Part shown: positions 45,701 through 54,000 of the stretch, in pieces | How positions within the stretch are numbered: the first letter of the stretch is position 1 | Layout of the letters: each line of letters begins with the position of its first letter | Origin: Norana najaformis | Taxonomy: Eukaryota; Annelida; Clitellata; Crassiclitellata; Hormogastridae | Direction: 5' to 3' | DNA: 64,000 nucleotides | NCBI GenBank assembly: GCA_964023275.1 | Contig: OZ029927.1 | Location: 6,557,715 to 6,621,714, forward strand | Position numbers and translations under genes: made by a program | The notes under the pieces: model-generated | What the model saw: the letters and a program-made list of their open reading frames with translations, nothing else | Told to the model about the DNA's origin: nothing | The model's database searches: none

Positions 45701-48072
45701 GGTTGGACCACGTCTGGAACACATGGTCAGGTGCACTGATTAAGAAAAGAGGTCTTCTAGCGTGGGACATGTTCCGAGCACATCTGATCGATCCCGTAAA
45801 ATCCTAGGTCAAACGTTTACACACAGATATGTGTGTAATCCCTGGTGGATTAACATCTGTCCTTCAACCGTTGGACGTTTGCCTGACAAGCCGTTCAAAG
45901 ATCGAGTCCGTAAATTTTGGACGGAGTGGATGACATCGGGCACAGCAACATTAACCAAAGGTGGGAACGCAAAGAAACCCAATTTGCCTTTGGTCTGTGA
46001 ATGGGTGAAGTTTGCCTGGGATGATCTGCCTAGAAAAATTGTCAAACAGGCGTTTTTAAAATGCGGCATTAGTAACGCTGTGGACGGGTTCGCAAGACAA
46101 CGCGGTCTACGAAACAGCACCTAACGAAGACGACTCTGACACTGACGATAATGACGAAACCGACATCGACGCGGCTGATCCAGCTTTAACTGAACTGAAC
46201 AGCCATTTAATTTACTTTTTAACGAAGACGATAATTCTGACTTTGTGCTAGTTTCTAAATAAATGGACGCATTCCAAAAGTAAAATGGTACAGATAGTTT
46301 AGTTTCTGTAAAAATACTCATAGCGTTATAATATTTTGCCTTCCTCTGTATTCATAATTCACCATAACTTCCACCATGACTTTCAGTGCGGAAACATAAA
46401 GTCCGCAAATATTTGCAAGACACTGGTAAGTGGCAAAAAGTGTTTAAACGCAGTCTGTTAAACTTAACTTAGCACTTATACAAACTGTTAATTTTAAAGG
46501 TCATCCAATTAGAAACTTACTACTGGTAGATATTTACTGCGTTATTGGGCAACACCATTTTGGTCGAAGAACATGTTCGCGCAGCACGTGTTCCCATCTC
46601 TGGGTCAAACCTGGTCCCTATGCTTGGTGTTTTAAAGTTTTGTAAAATGGTCAGAATTACATCTAAAACACCCATCATTTAAATGCATTTCAAATACATC
46701 AAAATTTATATGTAAAAACACAATCGACTTACACACGGGTCACAGACTTTTACCCTCTCTGAGGTTGAAAATTTAGGGGTCGACTTATAGGCAAATCCTA
46801 CTTATAGCTGAGTATCTACGGTAATAAAATAACATTTTTATTATTATTATGTTTGTTATAATTTTATTTCTGTATTCATAAGTGACGAAGCCTCAAATGA
46901 CAACAGTAAGGAATTGTGCACGAAGGACGTGCTCAGATTTCTGTCTTAGGGGTTCAATCCACAGACAACGATTATTATTATTAATATGAAAATCTTTAAA
47001 GCACACAGTCATGCAGAAATGCAAATTGGAGGCACAGTTAGTCAGTATTACTCGCCTGCAATTCTTCGAACTGATTGGCCAACGGGAAACTCCGGACTTT
47101 TGAAGGATCGTCTAGACCCTCGGACAAAAGATCATCCATCATCTGGGACTTCTGAAGGCTGTCCGCAATCAGATCCGCAATATCACCCTCATCTTTCATA
47201 CGATCCGAACTTAGAGGTAGCGTAGCCGCAATGTCAGGAATACGTGATCGACTTCGACTGGAGTCTTTGGCAACCAGCGCTTTGTCAATCTTTAGATCTC
47301 TCAGCAGATCAGTTGGCGACTTCGGTGATGTCATTTGGTACTTTTGATCATTGACTGAACAAGTTACGCTGTCTGAAGACTTTTCTTCAGCGTCGGCTTG
47401 GTTAGGTTTCGGTTTCATGGCAAGGGTCACCTCGGGTCGCTGGCCAGGGACACCCTCTGGAAAATCGGCTCGTACGAGACTCCGATCGACAACCTCATTT
47501 GGCTTTGAAAACGGTGTTGAGATCGGCGCTTGTGTTTTTTTGAAGCTAGGACACGACTGGAAGTCTTCCTGTTGCGGCAGAGAAACAAAAGTCAACGAAT
47601 CGTCATGATCGGAAAGCGGTGACAGTGGCTTAATGGGTGTGACTGTGTCGTGTTCCGACAGAATTAAGTCGTTCAAACCGCCGGAAGCTAACGGTTTTTT
47701 GTTGTCTAGAATGGGAATCCGCCGATGCGTCTTCTTCGTCAAATGCGTCTTACGGTCGCAATCAAAACAAAGTCGCAGGCCGCAGCTTTCGCATTTCACG
47801 TCCGCAAAATTCCGTTCGTCACAAGATGGCTGTTGACATAGTTTGTCGGGCGACGGCCGAACGAGTTTTCTGCGCTCGTGAAACGAATGACGGGCGAGTT
47901 CGTGCATCCGACCCTCGCAGGCGGCGCACTGAAGGGACCGACAGTCGTCGCACTCAAACTCTGCTTCGGCCCGGTCGGCGACGCACGAGTATTTCTCCGA
48001 ACAGAAGACGATCGACGACCTCGCCTTTCTCGCTCCTCTTCCGACCGATGTTAGCGCCGCGGTTGACATCAT
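26997..48072 (-). CDS. ZFYVE1: ZFYVE1/DFCP1-like double-FYVE protein (12 exons assembled)
   Basis: Twelve exons join in frame to about 978 aa (vertebrate ZFYVE1 about 777). Order: two Cys/His-rich B-box-like fingers (about residues 20-120), a long acidic Ser/Pro-rich linker (about 120-339), a P-loop NTPase domain with GNTGDGKS at 391-398 and a DTEG motif, a central CxxC-rich region with YRSRQ and VVRTEI motifs, and two FYVE fingers. FYVE1 uses Cys806, 809, 822, 825, 830, 833, 853, 856; FYVE2 uses Cys922, 925, 938, 941, 946, 949, 968, 971; both have HHCRACG. Known family role: binds PI3P, sits at ER, Golgi and lipid droplets, marks omegasomes and has ATPase activity. Odd points: the linker is about 200 aa longer than in vertebrates, and the exon 1-2 junction needs a GC donor or an unseen exon. 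It is divergent from TMEM62, 2.7 kb between starts. Confidence 0.97.
27246..27764. mobile_element. pogo/Tigger-type MITE
   Basis: Inverted ends ccatattatctcgcgtat (27246) and atacccaggataatatgg (to 27764) with TA at both flanks, and gtgcac/gtgcgc motifs inside each end. About 519 bp, no ORF. It lies in the last intron of ZFYVE1, 17 bp from exon 12. Confidence 0.75.
28159..28260 (-). CDS. ZFYVE1: ZFYVE1 exon 11
   Basis: 102 nt coding RKVGEAIG and VGAIAS, the linker between the two FYVE fingers. Acceptor aatttcag, donor G|gtaaga; phase 1 on both sides. Confidence 0.94.
28959..29148 (-). CDS. ZFYVE1: ZFYVE1 exon 10 (FYVE finger 1)
   Basis: 190 nt with all eight zinc cysteines, [12 protein letters not shown] and ARVCDFC. 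Compared with the R(R/K)HHCR core of most FYVE domains, the basic patch is reduced, as it is in other ZFYVE1 proteins. Donor G|gtgagt. Confidence 0.97.
29652..29822 (-). CDS. ZFYVE1: ZFYVE1 exon 9
   Basis: 171 nt coding [28 protein letters not shown] and the start of FYVE finger 1. Acceptor catgacag, donor AAG|gtttgt, phase 0. Confidence 0.95.
30331..30448 (-). CDS. ZFYVE1: ZFYVE1 exon 8
   Basis: 118 nt coding [20 protein letters not shown] and [12 protein letters not shown]. The donor GAC|gtaggt is chosen because the next possible GT, 4 bp on, breaks the frame of exon 9. Confidence 0.94.
30560..31140. other. Unclassified repeat-like sequence in ZFYVE1 intron 7
   Basis: Plus-strand short frames look retroposon-like (a ttatttactggtgttatat...cagagagcgtggtgctttc block) but no motif is secure. 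It ends in an atttatgtagcgccttttaag motif shared with other repeats. Confidence 0.3.
31471..31568 (-). CDS. ZFYVE1: ZFYVE1 exon 7
   Basis: 98 nt found by expectation between exons 6 and 8: [18 protein letters not shown] and YAWSG match the family. Acceptor gggtgtag, donor GG|gtatgt, phase 2, fitting both neighbours. Confidence 0.95.
31856..32060. repeat. Inverted pair of L2/CR1-like 3' ends
   Basis: The left half reads aatctaatgacttctatgg...ttatcataatgctcaaggc and the right half carries its reverse complement ending ttcccgattagattagatt. Minus-strand family sequence continues to about 32240. Confidence 0.65.
32315..32429 (-). CDS. ZFYVE1: ZFYVE1 exon 6
   Basis: 115 nt coding [25 protein letters not shown] (residues 638-675). 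It continues the Cys/His set begun in exon 5. Acceptor ttaatag, donor AAG|gtagga. Confidence 0.95.
32969..33066 (-). CDS. ZFYVE1: ZFYVE1 exon 5
   Basis: 98 nt coding residues 605-636, ending [15 protein letters not shown], which opens the central Cys-rich region. Acceptor gttaaag, donor AG|gtgagt, phase 2. Confidence 0.93.
33105..33190 (+). mobile_element. SINE head fragment (family of 53876-54170)
   Basis: cagtctagtggtttgcatgctgggctgt matches the tRNA-like head at 53.88 kb. Upstream of ZFYVE1 exon 5. Confidence 0.55.
33630..33830 (+). mobile_element. tRNA-derived SINE
   Basis: Box B-like gggttcaaaccctcc and the body gagcaagtccttcacacacaac...gcctagtcatt shared with 39340-39460. Confidence 0.65.
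33831..34050 (-). mobile_element. L2/CR1-like 3' fragment, family A
   Basis: Antisense hallmark aaatctaatgcacaaggcatcac and the following block gatcagtctgttgacagg match other family A ends. Confidence 0.6.
34113..34324 (-). CDS. ZFYVE1: ZFYVE1 exon 4
   Basis: 212 nt, residues 535-604, with [23 protein letters not shown] and NPGVVF, all typical of the end of the ZFYVE1 NTPase region. Acceptor ttgcag, donor AAG|gtcagc. Confidence 0.95.
34425..34700 (+). mobile_element. tRNA-derived SINE, family with copies at 53.58 and 57.4 kb
   Basis: Head cacagtggtctgttggtaatgcg and body ggtaagtcctgcgatgcactggc...gagcgcctcctctat are colinear with the other two copies. Confidence 0.75.
35085..35175 (-). mobile_element. 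Family A 3' end
   Basis: ttaattagaaacttctagagt and aatgcacaaggtatcaaaccg, antisense 3' hallmark, truncated at a G-run (35177-35190). Confidence 0.7.
35200..36945 (+). mobile_element. APE-type non-LTR retrotransposon, 5' part of ORF2
   Basis: A 130-codon open piece (35344-35736) encodes [20 protein letters not shown] and [15 protein letters not shown], the start of an APE endonuclease domain. Downstream frames show GDWNA-like, [10 protein letters not shown] and KPWVTTEM stretches, then the RT start ([20 protein letters not shown]) before truncation. Multiple frameshifts; dead. Lies antisense in ZFYVE1 intron 3. Confidence 0.85.
37097..37601 (-). CDS. ZFYVE1: ZFYVE1 exon 3 (P-loop NTPase core)
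   Basis: 505 nt coding the NTPase core: FGNTGDGKS (Walker A), [36 protein letters not shown] and VIIFHET. The donor AAAG|gtcagt is phase 1; the reading frame that continues to 37059 is intron. Confidence 0.97.
38025..38130 (+). mobile_element. Diverged tRNA-SINE relic
   Basis: aaggtagcgtatttgccaagtggccaatttatcagctttt parallels the SINE head at 26.2 kb; box B is decayed (gcatttgaatc). Confidence 0.5.
38391..38468 (-). CDS. ZFYVE1: ZFYVE1 exon 2
   Basis: A 78-nt phase-0 exon (26 codons, residues 340-365) ending in KTVTLE, just before the NTPase domain. Acceptor is ttatgtttcag, donor GAG|gtatat. Sequence conservation here is modest; placement rests on splice sites and frame. Confidence 0.8.
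38676..38830 (-). mobile_element. Retroposon 3' end with (TATG)n tail
   Basis: GTAT-rich run followed by gaacatttatatagcacctcttagaatctc. The same arrangement occurs near 42.21-42.35, 43.37-43.47, 56.59-56.68 and 58.92-59.06 kb, so it is one family inserted antisense. Confidence 0.6.
39340..39460 (+). mobile_element. tRNA-derived SINE
   Basis: gattcgatagagcgctcgg (box A-like), gggttcgagtctc (box B-like) and the gagcaagtccttcactcac body. Confidence 0.7.
39676..39756. repeat. (AT)n microsatellite
   Basis: About 80 bp of pure AT dinucleotide, in ZFYVE1 intron 1. Confidence 0.97.
40680..40895 (+). mobile_element. L2/CR1-like C-terminal fragment
   Basis: Translates to [20 protein letters not shown] and a short FKDF stop, a shortened L2-type ORF2 end. 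Confidence 0.65.
41225..42215 (+). mobile_element. APE-type non-LTR retrotransposon, RT C-terminal half
   Basis: RT catalytic motif FVDD (41416-41427) is followed by [34 protein letters not shown] and [10 protein letters not shown], then a frameshifted C-terminal tail to about 42.2 kb. Dead, 5' truncated, antisense in ZFYVE1 intron 1. Confidence 0.85.
42215..42350 (-). mobile_element. (TATG)n-tailed retroposon end
   Basis: Imperfect GTAT/GGATG run then tttatacagtcttttaaaaacctcac; see the family at 38676. Confidence 0.5.
45182..46821 (+). mobile_element. pogo-type DNA transposon, complete ends, dead transposase
   Basis: Perfect 21-bp inverted ends (ccgtagatactc... and ...gagtatctacgg) flanked by TA on both sides, 1640 bp in all. 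Each end also holds a ggggtcgacttatag block, but in the same orientation. A broken DDE transposase lies inside. Inserted in ZFYVE1 intron 1. Confidence 0.95.
45613..46195 (+). pseudogene. pogo/Tigger-type transposase C-terminal remnant
   Basis: The first frame has a WDMFRAHL block with a catalytic Asp. The last long frame has [34 protein letters not shown] and an [12 protein letters not shown] block, followed by an acidic Asp-rich tail. The Pro/Gly-rich block with the third catalytic Asp is only readable in a third register, so at least two frameshifts have occurred. The N-terminal DNA-binding half is missing. Confidence 0.9.
47056..48072 (-). CDS. ZFYVE1: ZFYVE1 exon 1 (zinc fingers and linker)
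   Basis: Codes residues 1-339 from ATGATG at 48072. It carries [26 protein letters not shown] and following His residues, as in the ZFYVE1 N-terminus. The 3' boundary is uncertain: CAG|gcgagt (GC donor, phase 0) fits exon 2 directly, while a GT donor 4 bp further (GCGA|gtaata) would be phase 1 and would need another exon. Confidence 0.9.
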
Positions 48073-49071
48073 CTCTCGCGGAAATCCGTCAAGTCATTCC
48101 ATCAATTGCACAAAACCAAATAAACACAATATTTGGTCTGATTGGCCAACCGAGTTTCTGTCAACGGCGGAACCAACAGACGTGCTTGCTTGAAGCAAAG
48201 TCCAAGCGCAACGGTTTGGCTAAGCCGCTGCTGAACCAGAACGCGATGACGACATTGCAACGAAAATAGAAACGAATTCGACCTCTAAGCGCACGCACCG
48301 ACACACACACACAGCGGAAACAAGAACCGAACTCCATCGCACCAGGCCACCACTAATGATCGAAACCTATCAGTCCCGATGCCTATAGGCCACTAATTAC
48401 GGATTTAGCATAAACAGATGATGAAAATGTCAAACACTGTTACGCTTACACGGACCACGAAAGGTATTCGCAGGCTGAAGAGTCGATATACAGCATACTG
48501 CATAGCGAATAGAAGAACCTTCTATTCACTGTGGGTATAAGTGCTGAGCTATAAAAAACGTGTACACTTACATTTAGGCCAATTTTTTAAATCTTACTGG
48601 CCAAGTTTTTCGGTTTGGTTGAAGTATTGATACGTCGCATGTCAGCAACTGAAATCGAAGGCACACCTCCGAGACTATTACTGTGTTGAAACACAACGGA
48701 TTTAACACAGGCTAGACAAATCCTAAATCATGAAATTCGAGTGAGTGGGTGAATGAATGAACGACTAAATGAATCTGGCTATAAATTAAATATAAGTGAA
48801 GCTTCAGTAAGGGCGACTTTTGCATCAGTCCTCCCGTGCACCCCGACTCTGTCACGCCATGAACCACAGATTACTGTGTCCAAAGCTGACCCACCATTTT
48901 CCATAAAGTAGGTATGGGCAAGGAAATCTCTATTAGCAGTTCTTGGGTGTATGGATACACCTATATAGCACAGCAGACATGCCAATTTGCTTATCGACCG
49001 TCTCTCGGTATTAATGTCACGTGATGCGTTGTTAGATTCGGCCAAAGGTTATAAATGTACATGTTTTTGTA
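48073..49071. other. Upstream region of ZFYVE1
   Basis: GC-rich near the ZFYVE1 start, with no TATA box recognised. No exon or repeat identified in the remainder. It is part of the divergent ZFYVE1/TMEM62 spacer. Confidence 0.4.
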
Positions 49072-49250
49072 TAACGACCACAAGGCCTCGACCCTGTTCA
49101 TTTCTCAGTGAATTGATTGGGTTAGATCTTACACAGCTGCCTGTTGGAAATGGGTGCCACGCCATTTGAGATCCCGCTGTACGGGGGTACTGGCCCCGAG
49201 AATCAAATCTCTGAAATATAGCCACAATTAGGATGCGATGGTGAAGGATC
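49072..49250. repeat. Dispersed repeat shared with 12740-12935
   Basis: caaggcctcgaccctgttcattt and cccgagaatcaaatctctg-aatatagccac align with the copy at 12.74 kb. Confidence 0.6.
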
Positions 49251-49654
49251 TCAACCGATCAATTCATTGAACATGAGCAAGATCGAGATCATACAGTCGG
49301 TATACAGAAAAAGTATTCATTTACATTTACATCCTCAAGCACAGAGGCGCCTTAACGTACGCTTTAACCAATCTAGCTAACAAGGACTAATGTAACAATT
49401 GTTTGCCTATTAGATAGGAGGCCTAATTAATACGAACTAATGCCCAGTTTCATTAGTCGCCGATAAGTATGAAACACGCAGATCATCTTGTAATGCAACT
49501 TATTGATATTATGCACTGCGCCCTTTTATTTAACGTCGTTTTAGACTATGTCATTGTGGTGGAGGCAGTTTTAAAGTTAATCACGATAAGATGGCTGTAA
49601 GACTATATGATCGCTTTCAGCGGAATCCGCCTCCGGAATAAACTTCCGCCAAAA

Positions 49655-50030
49655 CTATGACAATTATATGACCCATCATACTAACTCACCAACACTTCAC
49701 CTCTTGTCATCTGCCCAGGCCTTTCACTTAAAACATACCTCGTTGCTTAAAACTAAAAACACTCCTCTTCCACAGATCCTAGATATACTGATTCCTCTCC
49801 CTCTCCTTATTTCTCCTTAGCTCCAATTCCAAACACCATCCACTGCAGCCGTCTCACTGCCTGTCTGCATCTTGGATCATGACCTGGAACCGTTTCTAAC
49901 CCTCCTGCCTAATAATTTTTTTTTGACTGAGCGCCTGTGAATAAGCTGGTTCCCGAGACTTAGCTTTCGTTGGGCGCTTTAGAAATCTCGACTTTACGAT
50001 TACAGTTACTCGAATGGCGCAGTCCCAAGC
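49655..50030 (+). mobile_element. L2/CR1-like 3' fragment (family of 1455-1690)
   Basis: C-terminal codon remnants (cctttcacttaaaacatacctc) and the 3' UTR tgagcgcctgtgaataag...ttagctttcgttgggcgc with a TTACGATTACAGTTAC tail. Confidence 0.65.
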
Positions 50031-50808
50031 CTTTGCTATTCATCTTCGTTATGACACATCGTCGTTAAACAGCGATTACATTTCTGCGTAGGACTATTAT
50101 ACGGATTCATTGTCAGTCTTGTTTTAAGCGCCTATGAATTATCTGTAATTCTTGAGTTTATTGTAGGTTTGCGATGAAATGCGCAGTTTACGACTGAGCA
50201 GCCGATGTGAAAATTGGATTTAGGCCTTTTGGCGCTGGATGTTATCATAAGATATTCTGGCTGGCCGACAAGACACGTATAAAGAATGCGTAAGAAGACA
50301 ATGTTTACAGGTCAAATAAGGTCAGTTGGTGCGGTTGGCTCTGGGTTGATGTTGGTAGAACCACAAAATTATATATTAAATGAGTTTTAAGCAAGTTTTA
50401 AGTTTTATTTTATCACGAGTTTTATTCGCTGCGAGGTCAGGCGCTTCTGCTAAAAGAGGACGACCGGTGTTGACAGGTCATGTGAGATCGACGTCGGGAT
50501 GAAAAAAGTCTGTTGACGTTGCCGGGAGAACAATATTCTTTTTACTCATGAAAATTCGTCTTTATGGTTTTTAGCATGCAATTGACGGGTCCTGTGGGAT
50601 TATTGTGATGTACAGACGAAGGTTGAATGAACACTGGCTCATCCAACAACCTAGTTTGGCGGACTTGATTTGATATAAAGCCGGTGAATAAGTTGGTCTT
50701 TCTGACGCAACTTTTTGTGTATCGCTGTAACTATTTAGAGATTTACGTCTACAACAGTAACTTATAAGCCTGTCTAGTGCATTCTTACTGTGTGCTGTAG
50801 AAGTGAGT

Positions 50809-51087
50809 ATGAGTATGAGACCATTCGACCTGATACTGACTCCTAGGAAATGTCTGGCAGTCGTATTTGTTGTCATCTGCGCTCTGTATCTGTTGTTGTC
50901 GCATTTTGTGGCCGATTTGAGCGTTGATGAAATCAATGGACGAGTCTTGGTTCCGTTGGGTGACATCAACTTTGAAGGATATTCAGCGGTGGATGGCAGT
51001 TCAAGTGCAGTCTACCAGAAAACAGCTCGTCCTCAAGGGGATGTGAAATTTGGAAAAGAGTATGAGCACATTCACTGGTTTGTGCAG
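50809..51087 (+). CDS. TMEM62: TMEM62 exon 1
   Basis: Codes residues 1-93: short basic N-terminus, signal-anchor helix and the stretch up to IHWFVQ before the phosphoesterase domain. Donor CAG|gtagat, phase 0. Confidence 0.93.
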
Positions 51088-54000
51088 GTAGATATTTCTA
51101 ATGAATCTGACGTGAAAGGGTTTACCGATGATTCAGTTTGTTCTGTGAAGATTTCAGTATGTTTGTGCAAGTGTGTATCAAAGTACTTATTTTAGCATCT
51201 TTTAAGTACTTCTAAAAATGCCATTATGTTGCCGGATATTTTATTATAAACTAGGTGATATTAATTTAGATGTTTAATTGCTGTGGTATTGAGTTTTGTT
51301 TATCTGAACCTCATATAAATTCCATTGATTGTGTGTGTGTGTGTATGTGTGTGTGTGTGTATGTGTCGGCCAATGGTGACTTTTCTAGCACCATTTGCTT
51401 ACAGATGAACTTCTTGTTCTTAGTGCTGACTTCATTTAGACTAGTGGTTAAAGGTGCTCAGAAGGAACTATTAAAGCTTTCAGTTGCGTACATGCAATGC
51501 ATACAGCCATCAATCGGGCAGATCCAGTATGTTTCCAAACAGAGCCCCTTGCTGCAAAACAGACCACCCTACCACAAAGCCCATTGAAAAGCAAGCTTTT
51601 AGCTGATGGTGAAAGAGACTGTATCTCAGATTCAGGGGCCCTTTCTTTTTCTTACATATCGAATGGTATTCATAAATTTGAAAATTTCTAAACTGCTTAC
51701 TTACTTAGTACTTAGTCCTTCCTGTTTAGGTTTGCAAATCAGGCAATGTGGCTTCTCCACTTATCTCTGTACATCGCCAGTCGTCTTCCCTTCTCCCATG
51801 ATATCTTCACACGTCTCAGATCATCTCTGACGGTTTCTGGCCACTTTTATCTCAGTCTTTCGCTACCTTTTCCCTCATTTGCCTTTCCTATACGTATTCT
51901 CACATCCCTTTTGCAACTCAACATCGTTGTCATTGATTATGATCTTGTCTATTTTAATCCAGTTTCCTGTTGTCATACTCTTAGTCTTTTCCTGTTTGAT
52001 ACCGAGACCCACTTTTGCTGCTTCCTCCTAAGCTTTCATACCTTCCGATGTACTGTCCAGCTGGGGTTGGTGTCATCCACCGCGGTCAAGGTCTCTCAAC
52101 CTATCATCATCTAAAAATTTCTGTCCAGTGCTGCTGCCTTTGGTCACTCTTCTCATCGCCCCATCCACAACCAAAGCAAAATCATCGGTGACAGAACACA
52201 TCCTTGGCACACCTTTGTTATCTGAAGCCACTCGCCCATCTCTCCTCCATATCTTATTGCACATTGACTGCCATCATAGAAAATCCTGGTGATGTCAATA
52301 ATCTTTGTTGGAATTCCATAGCTCTCATTATCTTCCACAGTGACTCTCTTTGTGCACTGTCAAAGGCCTTTCTGAAGTCAGTGAAGTTTATCAGTACTGG
52401 TGGCTCCCACACGAGTCTTCTCTGTTATCTGTCTAAACTAGCGTAAAAATTTTCTGCACCACTACTTAAAGTTCAGGATACCACCATAATCATAATTGCT
52501 GTGTTAAGTCAGAGTTGTCCAGAGATACCACGTGAAGAACAGTTTTTTCAGGGTTTGCACTGAGACCAGAGAGGCAAGGAGACAGAGGAGCCATTACGGT
52601 GGGTAGTGCTTAGATGGAGGTGTGGGAAGGTGGCAGATCGGATGGGTGAAGGTAAGATTTCCAGAATTAGGTGGGATGTACTTTTGAATGGAAAGGCTGA
52701 GTAGTGATCAAAAGAGTGGTAAATAGATCACCCTCACAGATTCAGAATTCATTGGTAATTTTCCGATTTGCCTGTGATTCCTTTTAGATTTCTGATGTTC
52801 ATCTGAGTCTTTTCTATGACGAAGGACGAGCGACTGATTTGTTTCAGTTCTGCCAGGATAACTTGGACATCATCCGACCCGAGGTTGTCCTACTGACTGG
52901 TTGGTTGGCAGACTTTGTTTTTAGAACTAGGTTCTTGCACCTGCAAATGACGAGTCCCTAAATCCTGGACTGGGAGCCAGTGCAAAACAGGACTTGTCGT
53001 GTTGTTTCCAGCTTGTGGACATTTTCGGTCTTGTTTAAAGGCTTATTAAAGAAAGCTCTTATCAACTTTCAATAGTTACTGCCATGAAATTCTAGAAACT
53101 TCTACCAAACCAGAAAGGTTTAATATTATAAATGTGCTGTCTGATCTGGTTGGACAGAATTCTGTTGCATCATTGTTATGATGCATAAATTCGATGATGT
53201 CCGTTACAGTTTTCTAACATTATTTGCTTACAGATGAACTTCTTGTTATTAAGGAACTTTAACACACTGATACTAAGAGCTCAACACAAAGTGTCTAGAT
53301 GCATGGCTGCATAAATACACATCTTGTGCAACAGGTGACATAACTGATGCAAAATTCGCTGACAAAGAGGGATCAATGCAGTTTCACGATGAGTGGAAAC
53401 GCTACGATCAAATTCTACAAGATTCTGGAATCCTGGAGAAGACTGTTTGGTTGGATACTCGCGGAAATCATGGTTAGTCATCAGTTTTGAAATTCTATTT
53501 CACATCTCTGACTTTCATTTCAAATTTTTTTGCAACTCTGTTTAATCAGTCCAATTATTTATAAGCATGTATGTGTAATGCAACACGGTGGTGTACCGGT
53601 AACGCGTTTGGTCAATGATAATGTGATTGTGGGTTTGGCTCATTGTAACAACCCTAGGCGAGTTGTTTGCGCACACCGTGCCTCTGTCACCAAGCAGTGT
53701 AATTTGGTACCAGTGAAGGGTGGGAAGTAAAGGGCTAGTCCTGCGATGCACTGGCCCCATGTCCAAGACAAGGGTCCAGAAAAGGAGATGAGCACCTCTC
53801 CTACGTCTCACTTGGGATACTTTACTTACTTACTTACTTCCATATAATGTATTCATAATACTCATTAGATATTGTGTGATAGTCTGGTGGTTAGCATGCT
53901 GGACTGTGAGCCCAGGGGTTAGGGTTCAAATCTCCACAAAGGCAGAAATATTTCAGATTTCTGCTGCACTTTTAACCTCTATCAAACTGAGCTATAAAAT

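Noticed and set aside
47826..48269. Arg-rich 147-aa plus-strand frame over ZFYVE1 exon 1
   Set aside because: Shadow of the minus-strand zinc-finger codons in a GC-rich exon; no homology.
50803..50808. GTG 50803 as the TMEM62 start, or gtgagt there as a splice donor
   Set aside because: ATG follows 6 bp later in frame and the exon continues into conserved coding sequence; animal genes rarely use GTG.
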